This document shows, piece by piece, positions 1 through 8,852 of a DNA stretch of 64,000 nucleotides (position 1 is the first letter of the stretch; every line of letters starts with the position of its first letter). The DNA comes from GCA-2698665 sp047611265 (GTDB taxonomy: Bacteria; Pseudomonadota; Gammaproteobacteria; GCA-002705445; GCA-002716945): contig JBLFWM010000002.1 in assembly GCA_047611265.1 (NCBI GenBank), positions 1-64,000 of the forward strand. The letters run 5' to 3'. The notes under the pieces are model-generated. The model was not told where the DNA came from. It did no database searches and saw only the letters and a list, made by a program, of their open reading frames with translations. The translations under genes and the position numbers were made by a program.

Positions 1-45
1 ATGGATAAGAGTAGGCCGATAGCAACAATAGATGATAATAAATAA
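1..45 (+). CDS. Possible 3' end of an upstream gene (partial)
   Basis: Frame 1 is open from the window edge to a TAA at 43-45, while the other two forward frames stop within the first 20 bases. It encodes at most 14 residues, so it may be the tail of a gene beginning outside the window or plain noncoding sequence. The first triplet is ATG, but nothing before it can be seen. No function can be assigned. Confidence 0.2.
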   Translation: MDKSRPIATIDDNK

Positions 46-99
46 TTATTAGACTGCTAATTCTTATAATTAATTGTAGAAATATTAAGGATATTTGTA

Positions 100-597
100 T
101 TGCCAAAACAAGATAATTCATTTGAAGTATTAGCAAAAGGATATGAAGACATACTTCATGTCGTAATTGATAATATCGAGAATAAAGATAAAGAGATAGA
201 GAAAAGTGCAAACACAGATATTTTAATAAAACTTTTCGGTTGGTTTCTTGAGAATAATATTCAGCCACCAGAAAAATGCGCGAAGTATGTTGCGGAATTA
301 ATTAAGAATGGCACTATCACGCATTCAACTGAAAAATCAAAAGGGTTTAGCAACAAGGGATATGAAAGTGCTATGACTTGCCTTGATATTTTTAACCTGG
401 TATTACAAGGACAAGCTCTAAAAGAATCTATTGAGCAGTACGCAAAAAGTAATCATATAAAATCTACCGAAATATATAAACGACTAGAGTGTCATGGTAA
501 AATTGCTCAAGATATAATAAATATGATTTGGGATACCCCATTAACACCTGAGCAACAACTCGATATAAATGCAATACTTGAATATGCTAAGAATTAA
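100..597 (+). CDS. Uncharacterised 165-residue protein
   Basis: I do not recognise the family. The start is a TTG with a good ribosome site (AAGGA at 87-91, eight bases upstream); no in-frame ATG lies near the N terminus. The product is soluble-looking, rich in Lys, Glu, Ile and Asn, probably mostly helical, with no signal peptide or membrane segment and only scattered cysteines. It ends two bases before the glycosyltransferase that follows, so the two are probably co-transcribed. A regulatory or accessory role in the sugar operon is possible, but only from position. Confidence 0.65.
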   Translation: MPKQDNSFEVLAKGYEDILHVVIDNIENKDKEIEKSANTDILIKLFGWFLENNIQPPEKCAKYVAELIKNGTITHSTEKSKGFSNKGYESAMTCLDIFNLVLQGQALKESIEQYAKSNHIKSTEIYKRLECHGKIAQDIINMIWDTPLTPEQQLDINAILEYAKN

Positions 598-599
598 TT

Positions 600-1343
600 A
601 TGATAATTAAAAATAAAAAAATAATTGGTTTAATTTTATCTCATAACTGTGAAAATCTTATTAAACAAACAATCGACAGAATACCTGATAATCTATTTGA
701 TGAGGTTATAGTAAGTGATGATGGGTCTACTGATAATTCCGTCATAAAATACAAGGAACTAGGATATAGGGTATTTGAAACAAGTATTGCTGGATATGGC
801 TCTAATGTTCAAAATGGATTAAAATCTGCATTTTCTTTAGATGCTGATTATGTGGTTGAGATACATGGTGATGGCGCTCAATTTGATCCTGCCGCGACTT
901 ATCATGCGATTGAGCTTATCAACAATGATGTAGATTTAATTCTCGGCTCTCGCTTTATTGAAAAAGGAAAAGCTTTGGGTTTAGGAATGCCATTACCGAG
1001 ATTTCTTGCTAATAGACTACTATCGATATTTGACAGATTAATTTTAAGAAAAAACTTATCTGAGTTTCATACTGGTTTCAGAATCTATAACAAAAGTATC
1101 ATGAATGTATATGACGATAGTTTTTCTCATGATCATATTGCTAGTTTTCAAATTATTGCCGCAACTATAGCCAGAGGATTATCTGTTGATGAAGTTCCAG
1201 TGGAATGTGACTATGGAAAAGAGCACACATCCCATAGTTATGCCGGAGCATCTCTTTATGCAATACTTCATTTTGGGGTATTATTTCAATTCATCTTATA
1301 TAAATATTTTAAACTAAGCTATGGTGTTTTTAAAAATGAATGA
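600..1343 (+). CDS. Family 2 glycosyltransferase, DPM1/polyprenyl-phosphate type
   Basis: Predicted to move a sugar from a nucleotide-sugar to an acceptor, most likely polyprenyl phosphate at the inner face of the membrane. The N terminus has the GT2 nucleotide-binding pattern (GLILSHNCE, then VIVSDDGSTDNS around residues 38-49), a metal-binding acidic stretch (EIHGDGAQFDP near 88-98) and the FHTGFRIYN segment common in DPM1-like enzymes. The C terminus is hydrophobic and may attach to the membrane. The length (247) is normal for single-domain members. The neighbouring methyltransferase, epimerase and multi-pass membrane protein suggest a lipid-linked sugar unit. The exact sugar and acceptor cannot be read from sequence. 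Confidence 0.85.
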   Translation: MIIKNKKIIGLILSHNCENLIKQTIDRIPDNLFDEVIVSDDGSTDNSVIKYKELGYRVFETSIAGYGSNVQNGLKSAFSLDADYVVEIHGDGAQFDPAATYHAIELINNDVDLILGSRFIEKGKALGLGMPLPRFLANRLLSIFDRLILRKNLSEFHTGFRIYNKSIMNVYDDSFSHDHIASFQIIAATIARGLSVDEVPVECDYGKEHTSHSYAGASLYAILHFGVLFQFILYKYFKLSYGVFKNE

Positions 1344-2559
1344 CAAATACAATTGTGAATGTGGGTCAAATGAAAACCTTGTTATTCTCTATGATTTTGG
1401 TCTGATTCCGCAGGTAAACAACTATAGACATATTGATGAGAAAGGAGATATAAAGAAATACCCTTTGGTATTAGCTATTTGTAACTCCTGTAAGTTATTG
1501 CAGTTGACGGAAATGCCTGACCGTGAAAATATTTTTCGTAACTATGATCATTATTCTTCTGCCTCAGCGAATAATACAGAGCATTTGCATTCTATTGCTG
1601 AAATTATTAATAATAGACATGACTCTGAAAAAATTATTCTTGAAGTCGGATGTAATGATGGGACTTTGCTGAAATCATTAGACTCAAAACATTCCATATA
1701 TGGAGTTGACCCAGCATCAAATGTATATGATAAAAATATAAATGATAAGTTTACTATTTTGCATGAATTTTTTGATATTGAAAATATAGAGAAAATAAAG
1801 TCAATGATAGAAAAGCCAGTTGATATTATTTTAGGAATTAATGTATTTGCACATAATGACTCATATATGAGTATGTTTGCAGCAATAGAATCTTTGCTGG
1901 CTGATGATGGATATGCTCATGTAGAAGTTGCATATGCAGCAGACACTGTGCTATCTGCTAACTTTGATACAATATATCATGAACATTTTTGCAACTATAC
2001 TCTGACTTCGCTAAAAAATACTGTAGAACATGTTGGATTAAAAATTTGTGATGTCGAGAAAATAAATACACAAGGAGGATCCTTGAGGGTTAAGATTTAT
2101 AAAAAGTCATCAAGGCATGAGCCTTTAAAAAATGTATCTAACTTTCTAGAAAAAGAGGATAGATTAGGCATTAGTGATAGTAATTTCTATATGGAGCTTG
2201 CATCTAAAATTGATAAGAAAGTAGAAACGATTAAATCTATGTTTACTGAAAAGTATTTTGATGATGATGTGCTAATCTTAGGATCACCAGCAAGAGGCGT
2301 AATTACCGCTAATGTTTGCGGGTTTGATAAATTTAATAAAGCAATTGCTTTTGATGATACCGAAGACAAGCAGGGATTGATGATACCAGGAACAAGTATT
2401 ATGGTTCATAAACCTGACTCAATTGATTATAAAAAATATAATGTTGCATGTTTATTAGCTTGGACTTATAAAGATAATATAATTGATCGATTAAGGGATT
2501 ATGGGTTTAAAGGTAAAGTTTTTATTCCATTTCCAAAATCAGAATATTTGATAATCTAA
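1336..2559 (+). CDS. SAM-dependent sugar C-methyltransferase (NovU/TylCIII-like)
   Basis: Three-part architecture of sugar C-methyltransferases. First comes an N-terminal cysteine cluster (CECGS near residues 4-8 and CNSCK near 52-56) that binds zinc in the family. A Rossmann SAM-binding core with LEVGCNDGTLL follows, then the family segment YHEHFCNY. The C-terminal domain carries GSPARGVITANVCG. Known relatives methylate carbon 3 of dTDP-4-keto-6-deoxy sugars. I chose the ATG at 1336, which overlaps the upstream stop by eight bases; an ATG five codons earlier (1321) is possible, and neither has a clear ribosome site. It sits between a GT2 and an epimerase, which fits making a branched sugar. 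The substrate is inferred, not shown. Confidence 0.82.
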   Translation: MNDKYNCECGSNENLVILYDFGLIPQVNNYRHIDEKGDIKKYPLVLAICNSCKLLQLTEMPDRENIFRNYDHYSSASANNTEHLHSIAEIINNRHDSEKIILEVGCNDGTLLKSLDSKHSIYGVDPASNVYDKNINDKFTILHEFFDIENIEKIKSMIEKPVDIILGINVFAHNDSYMSMFAAIESLLADDGYAHVEVAYAADTVLSANFDTIYHEHFCNYTLTSLKNTVEHVGLKICDVEKINTQGGSLRVKIYKKSSRHEPLKNVSNFLEKEDRLGISDSNFYMELASKIDKKVETIKSMFTEKYFDDDVLILGSPARGVITANVCGFDKFNKAIAFDDTEDKQGLMIPGTSIMVHKPDSIDYKKYNVACLLAWTYKDNIIDRLRDYGFKGKVFIPFPKSEYLII

Positions 2560-2613
2560 AGCTAGTATTTTTAAATATATTTTATTTTATGGATGTATGA
2601 TATCCTTTTGATA

Positions 2614-2619
2614 TATAAT
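2614..2619 (+). promoter_or_regulatory. Possible -10 element before the epimerase gene
   Basis: The 85-base gap after the methyltransferase contains TATAAT at the right distance (about 25 bases) from the next ATG. No convincing -35 hexamer lies 16-18 bases upstream, so in this AT-rich DNA the match could be chance. It is the only noticeable break in an otherwise tightly packed operon. Confidence 0.25.
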
Positions 2620-2644
2620 CTATTGCAAAAAATAAATATCTTGT

Positions 2645-3517
2645 ATGACAAAAAAAATACTATTAGTTGGCGCAAACGGTTATGTTGGAAGTAGATTCGT
2701 TGAGCGCTGTAAAGATAAATATAATCTTAAATGCATCGATAGTCTTTTAAAACCAGGCAATCTTCCTTCTTACATTGAACATAAAGATTATAGAGATATG
2801 ACAAAATCTGAACTGGAAGAATTTGGCATATGTTTGTGGGTTGCAGGATATTCAAGCGTTCCACTTTCAAAAGCAAATCCTGTTGATTGTTATGAAAATA
2901 ATTATTCAGGTCTAGTTGATTTTACAAATAAGTTTGAGGGAATGCTGATCTATGCAAGTTCCGGAAGTGTTTATGCGAATGCTGATGGGGCTATTTGTGA
3001 TGAGAAAACACCTATAGGCATGCCACAAAATATCTATGATTATACAAAAGTTGCCTTTGATCACTATATGGAAGTTATGGGAAAGTCTTATGTAAGTCTT
3101 AGGTTTGGTACTGTCGACGGAGGCTCCCCTAGAATACGTGAAGAGGTTTTATTAAATAGAATGGTAAAAGATGCTCTTTTGGATAAAAAAGTTAATCTAG
3201 CCAACCCTATGGCCAATAGGGGCGTATTATATATAGAAGATTTGGTAGACGCTCTAGAATTAATAATAGACAATCCACCTAAAAAATCAGAAATATTTAA
3301 CTTAAATTCTTGTAATGGAAATATGGAGTCATTTGCAAATATAGTATTAAAAAATACTGGAGCCAAATTAAATACGCTAAAGGATTCTAATGCATATGAT
3401 TTTCAAATGACATCTCAAAAATTCTCAGATCATTATTCATATAAATTTACTAATGATATCGAGGTAGTTATAAATAATATTATAGATTTCTATAAGGTTA
3501 AATATTTAAATAAATAA
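2645..3517 (+). CDS. NAD-dependent epimerase/dehydratase (extended SDR)
   Basis: Nucleotide-sugar epimerase or dehydratase or reductase of the extended short-chain dehydrogenase family. The N-terminal dinucleotide motif is VGANGYVGSR (residues 7-16), the serine-containing strand is YASSGSVYAN, and the catalytic pair appears as YDYTKVAFD (YxxxK). The length of 290 is on the short side for the family, and the C-terminal substrate half is compact. It probably acts on the same sugar as the upstream C-methyltransferase, for example as a 4-ketoreductase, but that is inference. It abuts the large membrane protein downstream by one shared base (TAATG). Confidence 0.82.
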   Translation: MTKKILLVGANGYVGSRFVERCKDKYNLKCIDSLLKPGNLPSYIEHKDYRDMTKSELEEFGICLWVAGYSSVPLSKANPVDCYENNYSGLVDFTNKFEGMLIYASSGSVYANADGAICDEKTPIGMPQNIYDYTKVAFDHYMEVMGKSYVSLRFGTVDGGSPRIREEVLLNRMVKDALLDKKVNLANPMANRGVLYIEDLVDALELIIDNPPKKSEIFNLNSCNGNMESFANIVLKNTGAKLNTLKDSNAYDFQMTSQKFSDHYSYKFTNDIEVVINNIIDFYKVKYLNK

Positions 3518-5559
3518 TGAATATTTGGAAATATTTTTTTTCATTATCCATCTTGCTTTTTGGTTTATTACCTTTTTATATTAATAGATATGCAAATAGC
3601 GATTTAATATATGGGGGTAAGATATTTTATACCGATGTAACTGCCGCTGTTATGCCTGACTATATTTCATTCTTTAGTTACGCCTTACTTATACTTTCCA
3701 TTCTATATATAATTAATTATTTTGCCGCTAAATATGTAGAAAACTTTTCTAAAATTAAAAACTATTTTTGCATTGAAGTGAATAATAAAAATATATTGAT
3801 AAATTTTATTATTATATTTTTTATTTCTTTTTTATTTAAATCAATATTATTTAACTTTAATTTCGAGTTGGGCGATGCGACGTATTTGTTGAATGATTAC
3901 TACCATGGAGATAAGTTTGATGTATATAAGCTGTATACGTTTCTTGCTATTATTGCATCTAAAATATCAGGTAATTATAGTTTATTGATGTCTATATTTA
4001 ATATAATTATTGGTAGTCTTGCAATAAGTACTTTTTATTTATTATTAACCACTCTCAACAGATCTTTCTTTTTTAATAATTTAGTTACTCTTATTGTTCT
4101 GTTCTACCTTCCTATTTCAGCAGTCGATACACTCATACGCGTGGATGGTTTATATTTGTTTTTATTTATTCTATCAATATTTTTAACCGTCAAATTAACT
4201 GAAGCTGAGAATCTCAAGTATTTTGTTTCTCTTTCAATAGTTTTACTCTTATCTTGCATAACAAGAGAGCAAACAATTTATATGCTTCCACTGTATCTTG
4301 TCTTTATATTATTTTCAAAAATTAATAATAAAAAGATGATTGTTTCATTTATCTCTTTGATAGTAATTATAACTTCTACATTACTTTCAAATTATAATAA
4401 AAATAAATATGGAATTAGTTCATTATTTAAGGATAGAATTCTAATAATTTCCGCTATGCAATATGGTTATCTTAATCCAAGCATAAAGGCTCAGTATGAA
4501 AATAGCCTTTCTGATAATGCAAAGGTTTTATTAAATGATATCAATAATAGTTATATAAAAAATGTATTGCCTAGTAAAAGAGAAGTGTTTGAAGACAAGT
4601 ATGGACTTCCTGGGCTCTGGAATCTTATGAGACCAGATTATCAAAATATTTATAGAAAAAATCATGTTGGGAAAATACCCTCCAATAAAGAATTAGCTTC
4701 TATTAAAAGTATTATCCTAAAAGATTTAGAAAACCTAAGATATTCTAATCTATCTATGTCTTCTGCTGACTTTGATGTTTTTATGAATAAAAAATTGCAA
4801 GAAGAGAGAGAGATTTCTGAAGAAAGAGTACTGCTAGATATTCAATCAATTATAGTTAATGACTTTTATGCTAATTCTACTAGTCTTGGAAATTTAAAAT
4901 CAAGCCTTGCTGAATGCAATAAATCTAATAATCAAAAATATAGTTCTAGTTGTTTAATAAAAGTCATAAATAATATTGATTACTCATATTTATCTGGAAG
5001 ACATGATAACTGGTACTATTCAAAAGCAGCTCTTGAAATTGCTAGTAAATACGATCCCAAGACAAAGAAATATATACAACACAAATATTTAGAACATACC
5101 AGTGAAATAATGTTAAGCACTCCTATGTTATATATATCTCAGAGTTTGTTGACAGGATTTTCAATGACCGGTTATGTGCCGGTACCCTCAGGTATGAGTT
5201 CAAGATTTATAAATATTTATTCTGATAATATATACCCTGATTTCTTCTTATATGATTTCCAAAGATTATATTATCCTATGATTAATTTTTGGTACATATA
5301 TTGTTTTTTAACATTTCTATTTTTTCTATTTTTTTCAAAGAACACAAGAGATAGAAATATAGGTTTATTTATATCGTTTATTCCAATTTATTATGGGACA
5401 TTCTTATCATTCGCTAATTATGGAGAATTTGCTAGGTTAATGATACCAATAGTACCAATTATTATTTATAGTTATTTGAAACTATATAAACAAGCACCTA
5501 TAGCAATGAGTTTAAGTTTAATCTTTGTTTTTCCATTATTTCTATTGGGAATATTTTAA
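3517..5559 (+). CDS. Large multi-pass membrane protein, possible GT-C glycosyltransferase
   Basis: A 680-residue integral membrane protein with about eleven hydrophobic segments: two near the N terminus (residues about 5-25 and 50-70), a dense block between about 95 and 295, and a C-terminal block after about 590. Between them is a long hydrophilic domain of roughly 290 residues, probably periplasmic. This resembles GT-C glycosyltransferases, which use polyprenyl-phosphate sugars, and an acidic loop (ELGDAT near 118-123) follows the third segment as in that fold. I cannot assign a Pfam family with certainty. Its position after a polyprenyl-phosphate-type GT2 supports the idea that it transfers the finished sugar outside the membrane. 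Confidence 0.7.
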   Translation: MNIWKYFFSLSILLFGLLPFYINRYANSDLIYGGKIFYTDVTAAVMPDYISFFSYALLILSILYIINYFAAKYVENFSKIKNYFCIEVNNKNILINFIIIFFISFLFKSILFNFNFELGDATYLLNDYYHGDKFDVYKLYTFLAIIASKISGNYSLLMSIFNIIIGSLAISTFYLLLTTLNRSFFFNNLVTLIVLFYLPISAVDTLIRVDGLYLFLFILSIFLTVKLTEAENLKYFVSLSIVLLLSCITREQTIYMLPLYLVFILFSKINNKKMIVSFISLIVIITSTLLSNYNKNKYGISSLFKDRILIISAMQYGYLNPSIKAQYENSLSDNAKVLLNDINNSYIKNVLPSKREVFEDKYGLPGLWNLMRPDYQNIYRKNHVGKIPSNKELASIKSIILKDLENLRYSNLSMSSADFDVFMNKKLQEEREISEERVLLDIQSIIVNDFYANSTSLGNLKSSLAECNKSNNQKYSSSCLIKVINNIDYSYLSGRHDNWYYSKAALEIASKYDPKTKKYIQHKYLEHTSEIMLSTPMLYISQSLLTGFSMTGYVPVPSGMSSRFINIYSDNIYPDFFLYDFQRLYYPMINFWYIYCFLTFLFFLFFSKNTRDRNIGLFISFIPIYYGTFLSFANYGEFARLMIPIVPIIIYSYLKLYKQAPIAMSLSLIFVFPLFLLGIF

Positions 5560-5561
5560 AT

Positions 5562-6038
5562 ATGAAAAAATTAACTAACAATAAATCAATGATATTTACT
5601 TTTGTAAATATTTTTTCATGGGTTTTTGTTTTTAGTTTTTCCTTAGTTGAGCATAGTTATGCAGATAGTCGTTTTCCTATTCTAAAAGACTCTAAAGAGC
5701 AAGTTCAACAGGGGAGGTTATTATATGACCAAAATTGTGCAAGCTGCCATAAAAAAGATCTAAGCGGAACTGAGGATTGGAGATCTGTTGATTCTGATGG
5801 GCACACTAATCCACCGCCACTTAATGGAACAGCACACACATGGCATCATTCTGATGAACTATTGCATGATATTATTAAACATGGATTTAATAATTTAATT
5901 AAAAATTATCAAGGGAAAATGCTGGGCTTCGGTGACAAATTAAATGATAAAGAGATTGATTCTATTTTAGCTTATATAAAAACATACTGGCCTGAAGATA
6001 TTTATCTGCATCATTTGGACATGAGCAAAAAAAAGTAA
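5562..6038 (+). CDS. Periplasmic monohaem c-type cytochrome
   Basis: A secreted class I cytochrome c. A hydrophobic N-terminal signal segment (about residues 10-30) ending near SYADS is followed by one haem-attachment site, CASCH at residues 59-63. The likely axial methionine is Met120 in the GKMLGFGDKL segment. The central NPPPLNGTAHTWHH motif and the C-terminal IDSILAYIKTYWP helix are typical of small soluble electron carriers of this type. The start lies only two bases after the membrane-protein stop, so it is probably read with the sugar genes, although no functional link is obvious. The redox partner is unknown. Confidence 0.87.
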   Translation: MKKLTNNKSMIFTFVNIFSWVFVFSFSLVEHSYADSRFPILKDSKEQVQQGRLLYDQNCASCHKKDLSGTEDWRSVDSDGHTNPPPLNGTAHTWHHSDELLHDIIKHGFNNLIKNYQGKMLGFGDKLNDKEIDSILAYIKTYWPEDIYLHHLDMSKKK

Positions 6039-6049
6039 TTATCTAGAGA

Positions 6050-7237
6050 ATGAAATCAATACAAAAATATGACGTAATAATAATTGGTGCTGGCGCAGCT
6101 GGCTTGATGAGCGCCATTGAGGCTGGTAAAAGAGGAAGAAAAGTACTTCTAGTGGATCATTCAAGAAAGATAGGTGAGAAAATTCGCATATCAGGTGGCG
6201 GAAGATGCAATTTTACAAATACTAATACTCACTCAAGTAAATTTATTTCCAAAAATCCTAATTTCGCAATATCTGCTTTAAGCCAATATACTCAAAATGA
6301 TTTTATAGATTTAATTAAAAAACATAAGATTGAATTTCATGAAAAAAAATTAGGACAACTTTTCTGTGATGGAAGTGCACAGCAAATTATAGACATGCTG
6401 CTTTCAGAATGTGAAATGGCAAAGGTCACTTTAAGGAAAGGAGTGGTTGTTGAAAATGTTGACAAGCAAGATAATCAATACTTTATAGATGCTAACTCTG
6501 AAAAATATTCTTGTGACTCATTAGTTATCGCAACAGGAGGCCTTTCTATTCCTAAAATTGGAGCAAGTAAATTTGGATATGAAGTAGCTAAGAAATTTAA
6601 TTTAAATATAATTGAAACATTACCAGCTTTAGTACCCCTCACTTTTAATGAGAAAATATTAATGATGTGTAGAGAGCTTAGCGGATTATCTTTAGAGGCA
6701 ATTGTTTCTTTTAATAAAACTATTTTTGAAGAAGGTATGTTGTTTACCCATAGAGGTTTAAGCGGTCCCTCTATACTACAAATTTCTTCTTACTGGAAAT
6801 TAGGAAATAATATTAAAATTAATCTTTCTCCAAACCTAGATGTTTTTAAACTTTTAGAAGATAGAAAAAACTCAAATCCTAAACAGGACATAAATACTGT
6901 AATTGTAGAAATTCTTCCCAAGAGGCTAGCTCATATGATCTGCAAGGAAAATAATGTTAGTGGAAATATATCCGAGTTATCTAATAAAATTTTAAAGGAA
7001 TTAAGTGATGCTATAAATGCTTGGGTTATTAACCCAATTGGTTCTGAAGGATACAGGACGGCTGAAGTTACTCTGGGTGGAATAGATACTGATGAGATTT
7101 CTTCTAAAACAATGATGTCAGTAAAACACCCTGGCTTATTTTTTATTGGAGAGGTAGTCGATGTTACTGGCCACTTAGGTGGCTATAATTTTCAGTGGGC
7201 ATGGTCATCTGGTTATGTAGCTGGCCAATATGTTTAG
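6050..7237 (+). CDS. HI0933/YhiN-family FAD-dependent oxidoreductase
   Basis: A flavoprotein with the N-terminal FAD-binding motif IIIGAGAAGLM (residues 10-20), followed by the family signature ISGGGRCNFTN (47-57). The C terminus has AEVTLGGI and a second dinucleotide region, FFIGEVVDVTGHLGGYNFQWAWSSG, shared by all HI0933-like proteins (seen in pieces here). The length of 395 is typical. The family is widespread in bacteria; the physiological reaction is not settled, so no substrate is given. It is the last gene of the leftmost + strand run and faces the small lipoprotein gene tail to tail with a 30-base gap. Confidence 0.88.
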   Translation: MKSIQKYDVIIIGAGAAGLMSAIEAGKRGRKVLLVDHSRKIGEKIRISGGGRCNFTNTNTHSSKFISKNPNFAISALSQYTQNDFIDLIKKHKIEFHEKKLGQLFCDGSAQQIIDMLLSECEMAKVTLRKGVVVENVDKQDNQYFIDANSEKYSCDSLVIATGGLSIPKIGASKFGYEVAKKFNLNIIETLPALVPLTFNEKILMMCRELSGLSLEAIVSFNKTIFEEGMLFTHRGLSGPSILQISSYWKLGNNIKINLSPNLDVFKLLEDRKNSNPKQDINTVIVEILPKRLAHMICKENNVSGNISELSNKILKELSDAINAWVINPIGSEGYRTAEVTLGGIDTDEISSKTMMSVKHPGLFFIGEVVDVTGHLGGYNFQWAWSSGYVAGQYV

Positions 7238-7267
7238 TTAATATATATAAAGACTCAATAGGTTAAT

Positions 7268-7546
7268 TTATTGATAATCAAGATGAAACTGTTCTGGTTT
7301 CTCTGAATGTTTTAACTCACATATTTTAATAAGAGCAGTGTAAAAAGCATACTCTTTTTTTCTGCTATATGAATTTGCATTGAACCCTGCTATTTCTTCT
7401 GTAGATTTAGCTTCAGTAGGTAATCTTTTCTTCATTAATTCATTTGTAAGCATAAACATTGAATCTGCACATTTTTCAAATTTAACATCATGATTACTGC
7501 ATCCGGATAAAACAATAGCTAGTATTATGGGAAGTATTTTATTCAT
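7268..7546 (-). CDS. Small predicted lipoprotein
   Basis: A 92-residue protein with a short lipoprotein signal peptide and lipobox LSGC (Cys at residue 16), so it should be lipid-anchored in the envelope. The mature part is charged, with no domain I know. Its ATG overlaps the end of the MazG-like gene by eight bases, and the ribosome site (GAAGG) lies inside that gene, so translation is probably coupled. The first 14 codons closely resemble a short broken reading frame at 8744-8791, suggesting a paralogue or an old partial duplication. Confidence 0.7.
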   Translation of the reverse strand: MNKILPIILAIVLSGCSNHDVKFEKCADSMFMLTNELMKKRLPTEAKSTEEIAGFNANSYSRKKEYAFYTALIKICELKHSEKPEQFHLDYQ

Positions 7547-7841
7547 CGCCTTCTTTTACAAAAATGCCATCAACCATTTTACCTTTACGATCTTTAATAT
7601 CATCATAGGCAACTGACAGACATTCTTTCATTGTTAAATTATTTCTTACCATTATATTAATTAATACTACCATCATGTCTCCAATATCATCACGAATATC
7701 TTTACCTTTGCACAAACTGTCAGATAATTCACCTGCCTCTTGAATTAGTTTCATGTATTGGTCTTTATCAGTACTGCCATCAATTAGGTTTCGGTCTTTG
7801 TGCCATTGACCAATTAATTCTTCGTGGTTTATTTGAGTCAT
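7539..7841 (-). CDS. MazG-like nucleotide pyrophosphohydrolase
   Basis: A compact 100-residue all-alpha NTP pyrophosphohydrolase-like protein. The metal-binding pattern is visible as KLIQEAGELSDSL (EAGEL near residues 35-39) followed by RDDIGDMMVVL (near 50-60), the E-x-x-E...D-x-x-D arrangement of the MazG/dUTPase-2 superfamily. Such enzymes split nucleoside triphosphates to monophosphates and often serve in house-cleaning; phage versions also exist. The start has AGAGGG a few bases upstream. It is the first gene of a two-gene operon with the small lipoprotein and is divergent from the ion channel gene. Confidence 0.75.
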   Translation of the reverse strand: MTQINHEELIGQWHKDRNLIDGSTDKDQYMKLIQEAGELSDSLCKGKDIRDDIGDMMVVLINIMVRNNLTMKECLSVAYDDIKDRKGKMVDGIFVKEGDE

Positions 7842-7863
7842 CTTTTCCCTCTAATTTGTTTAA

Positions 7864-8307
7864 TTGATTATAACAAAATTAGATTCTTTTGTGAGCTTTA
7901 AGGCCTTTTATAAGGGAAAAATAAGGTACAATATAATTGTGCTTATTATTTTATTAACTTTTCTTATAGTACTAGGATGTATTTACATTCATAAAACATT
8001 CATAAATTTATCTAATGATTTATATTTTTCTGTTCTATTATTAATAATTTCGCATTTAATACATGTGTTATTATTTTCTAGCATTTATTTTATTTGCATA
8101 GACAATATGATGGGGCATCATAATAAACAATTTGCAGATATATTTTATTATTCTATCAGTGCCTACACTACATTGGGTGTTGGGGATATATATTTCACAG
8201 GAGTTGCACGGATTACATCAGGGATAGAAGCTTTAGTCGGCTTGATTATGATTGCTTGGTCTGCCTCACATATTTATCTTAAAATCAAAAAAGAGAAATC
8301 AGTTTGA
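7864..8307 (+). CDS. Small ion-channel protein with K+-type selectivity filter
   Basis: A 147-residue membrane protein with three clear hydrophobic segments (about residues 22-42, 52-80 and 112-137) and, before the last one, a pore loop with TLGVGD at 103-108. That is a variant of the potassium-channel filter TVGYGD, so it belongs to the Ion_trans_2 type of two-helix channels with an extra N-terminal segment. There is no cytoplasmic RCK domain. The start is a TTG at 7864 only 22 bases from the divergent MazG start; a GTG nine codons later is possible. Neither has a good ribosome site, so the start is uncertain. Confidence 0.75.
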   Translation: MIITKLDSFVSFKAFYKGKIRYNIIVLIILLTFLIVLGCIYIHKTFINLSNDLYFSVLLLIISHLIHVLLFSSIYFICIDNMMGHHNKQFADIFYYSISAYTTLGVGDIYFTGVARITSGIEALVGLIMIAWSASHIYLKIKKEKSV

Positions 8308-8375
8308 TTAAAAGACTACTCTAGCCACACACTCGCTTATAGGAAGTATTTTATTTATATCTCAATTATATCATT

Positions 8376-8744
8376 CTAAAAATCTCTAATTTTAAGTTTA
8401 TTAAATATAAAACCATAAATAATTATATTTAGGACTATTAGGGTTATTCCCAGATATATTTGTAAATCTTTACTAAGGTCTATTGGATAAACAATCGGTA
8501 TTATGTAATGTTGAATAAAACCTTCTGAATATGTTGCTAGATTGGCTTTATGTAAAAGCCAATTTTCAAGATGAGTCAGAGGACATACGGAATGAGTAAA
8601 CATGATATAGGACCCCCAAATTAGGGTAGGAATATGTATAAAAATAATCTTTGCTGAAGCAAAAAAAAATAATGCGCCAAATACAACAAAGAGAATAAAA
8701 GCAAAATGAATAATTAATACTAAATTTGCCGCTATTTCGTACAT
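8376..8744 (-). CDS. DUF2784 family membrane protein
   Basis: A roughly 122-residue inner-membrane protein of unknown function. It shows the DUF2784 landmarks: an N-terminal helix with LVLIIHFAFILFVVFGAL, a middle HIPTLIWGSYIMF segment, CPLTHLENWL with an invariant-looking Cys-Pro-Leu-Thr, then FIQHYIIPIVYP and a last helix. I place the start at the ATG at 8744. This ATG overlaps the stop of a 15-codon leader-like frame (TAATG), so translational coupling is plausible; a TTG two codons earlier is the alternative. No Shine-Dalgarno sequence is visible before the ATG itself. Confidence 0.8.
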   Translation of the reverse strand: MYEIAANLVLIIHFAFILFVVFGALFFFASAKIIFIHIPTLIWGSYIMFTHSVCPLTHLENWLLHKANLATYSEGFIQHYIIPIVYPIDLSKDLQIYLGITLIVLNIIIYGFIFNKLKIRDF

Positions 8745-8791
8745 TACCAAGATAAAACAGCAACTAATATTATGGAAAGTATTTTATTCAT
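8744..8791 (-). pseudogene. 15-codon leader or remnant of a lipoprotein signal sequence
   Basis: This short frame encodes MNKILSIILVAVLSW and stops exactly on the start codon of the DUF2784 gene (TAATG). Its first 14 codons match the start of the small lipoprotein gene at 7546 in about 36 of 42 bases, but the lipobox Gly-Cys is replaced by Trp-stop. It is either the decayed 5' end of a duplicated lipoprotein gene or a leader peptide that couples translation to DUF2784. Only a TGAGGT lies upstream, too close to the ATG for a standard ribosome site. Confidence 0.45.
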
Positions 8792-8852
8792 ACCTCAATA
8801 ATAGCCATATCCATGGATGTTTTGATAGTCATTTAAGGTTAAAAGGCTATTC

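Noticed and set aside
8566..8763. 65-residue frame overlapping the DUF2784 start
   Set aside because: Overlaps DUF2784 in another frame; the DUF2784 protein has clear family motifs, so this frame is a shadow.
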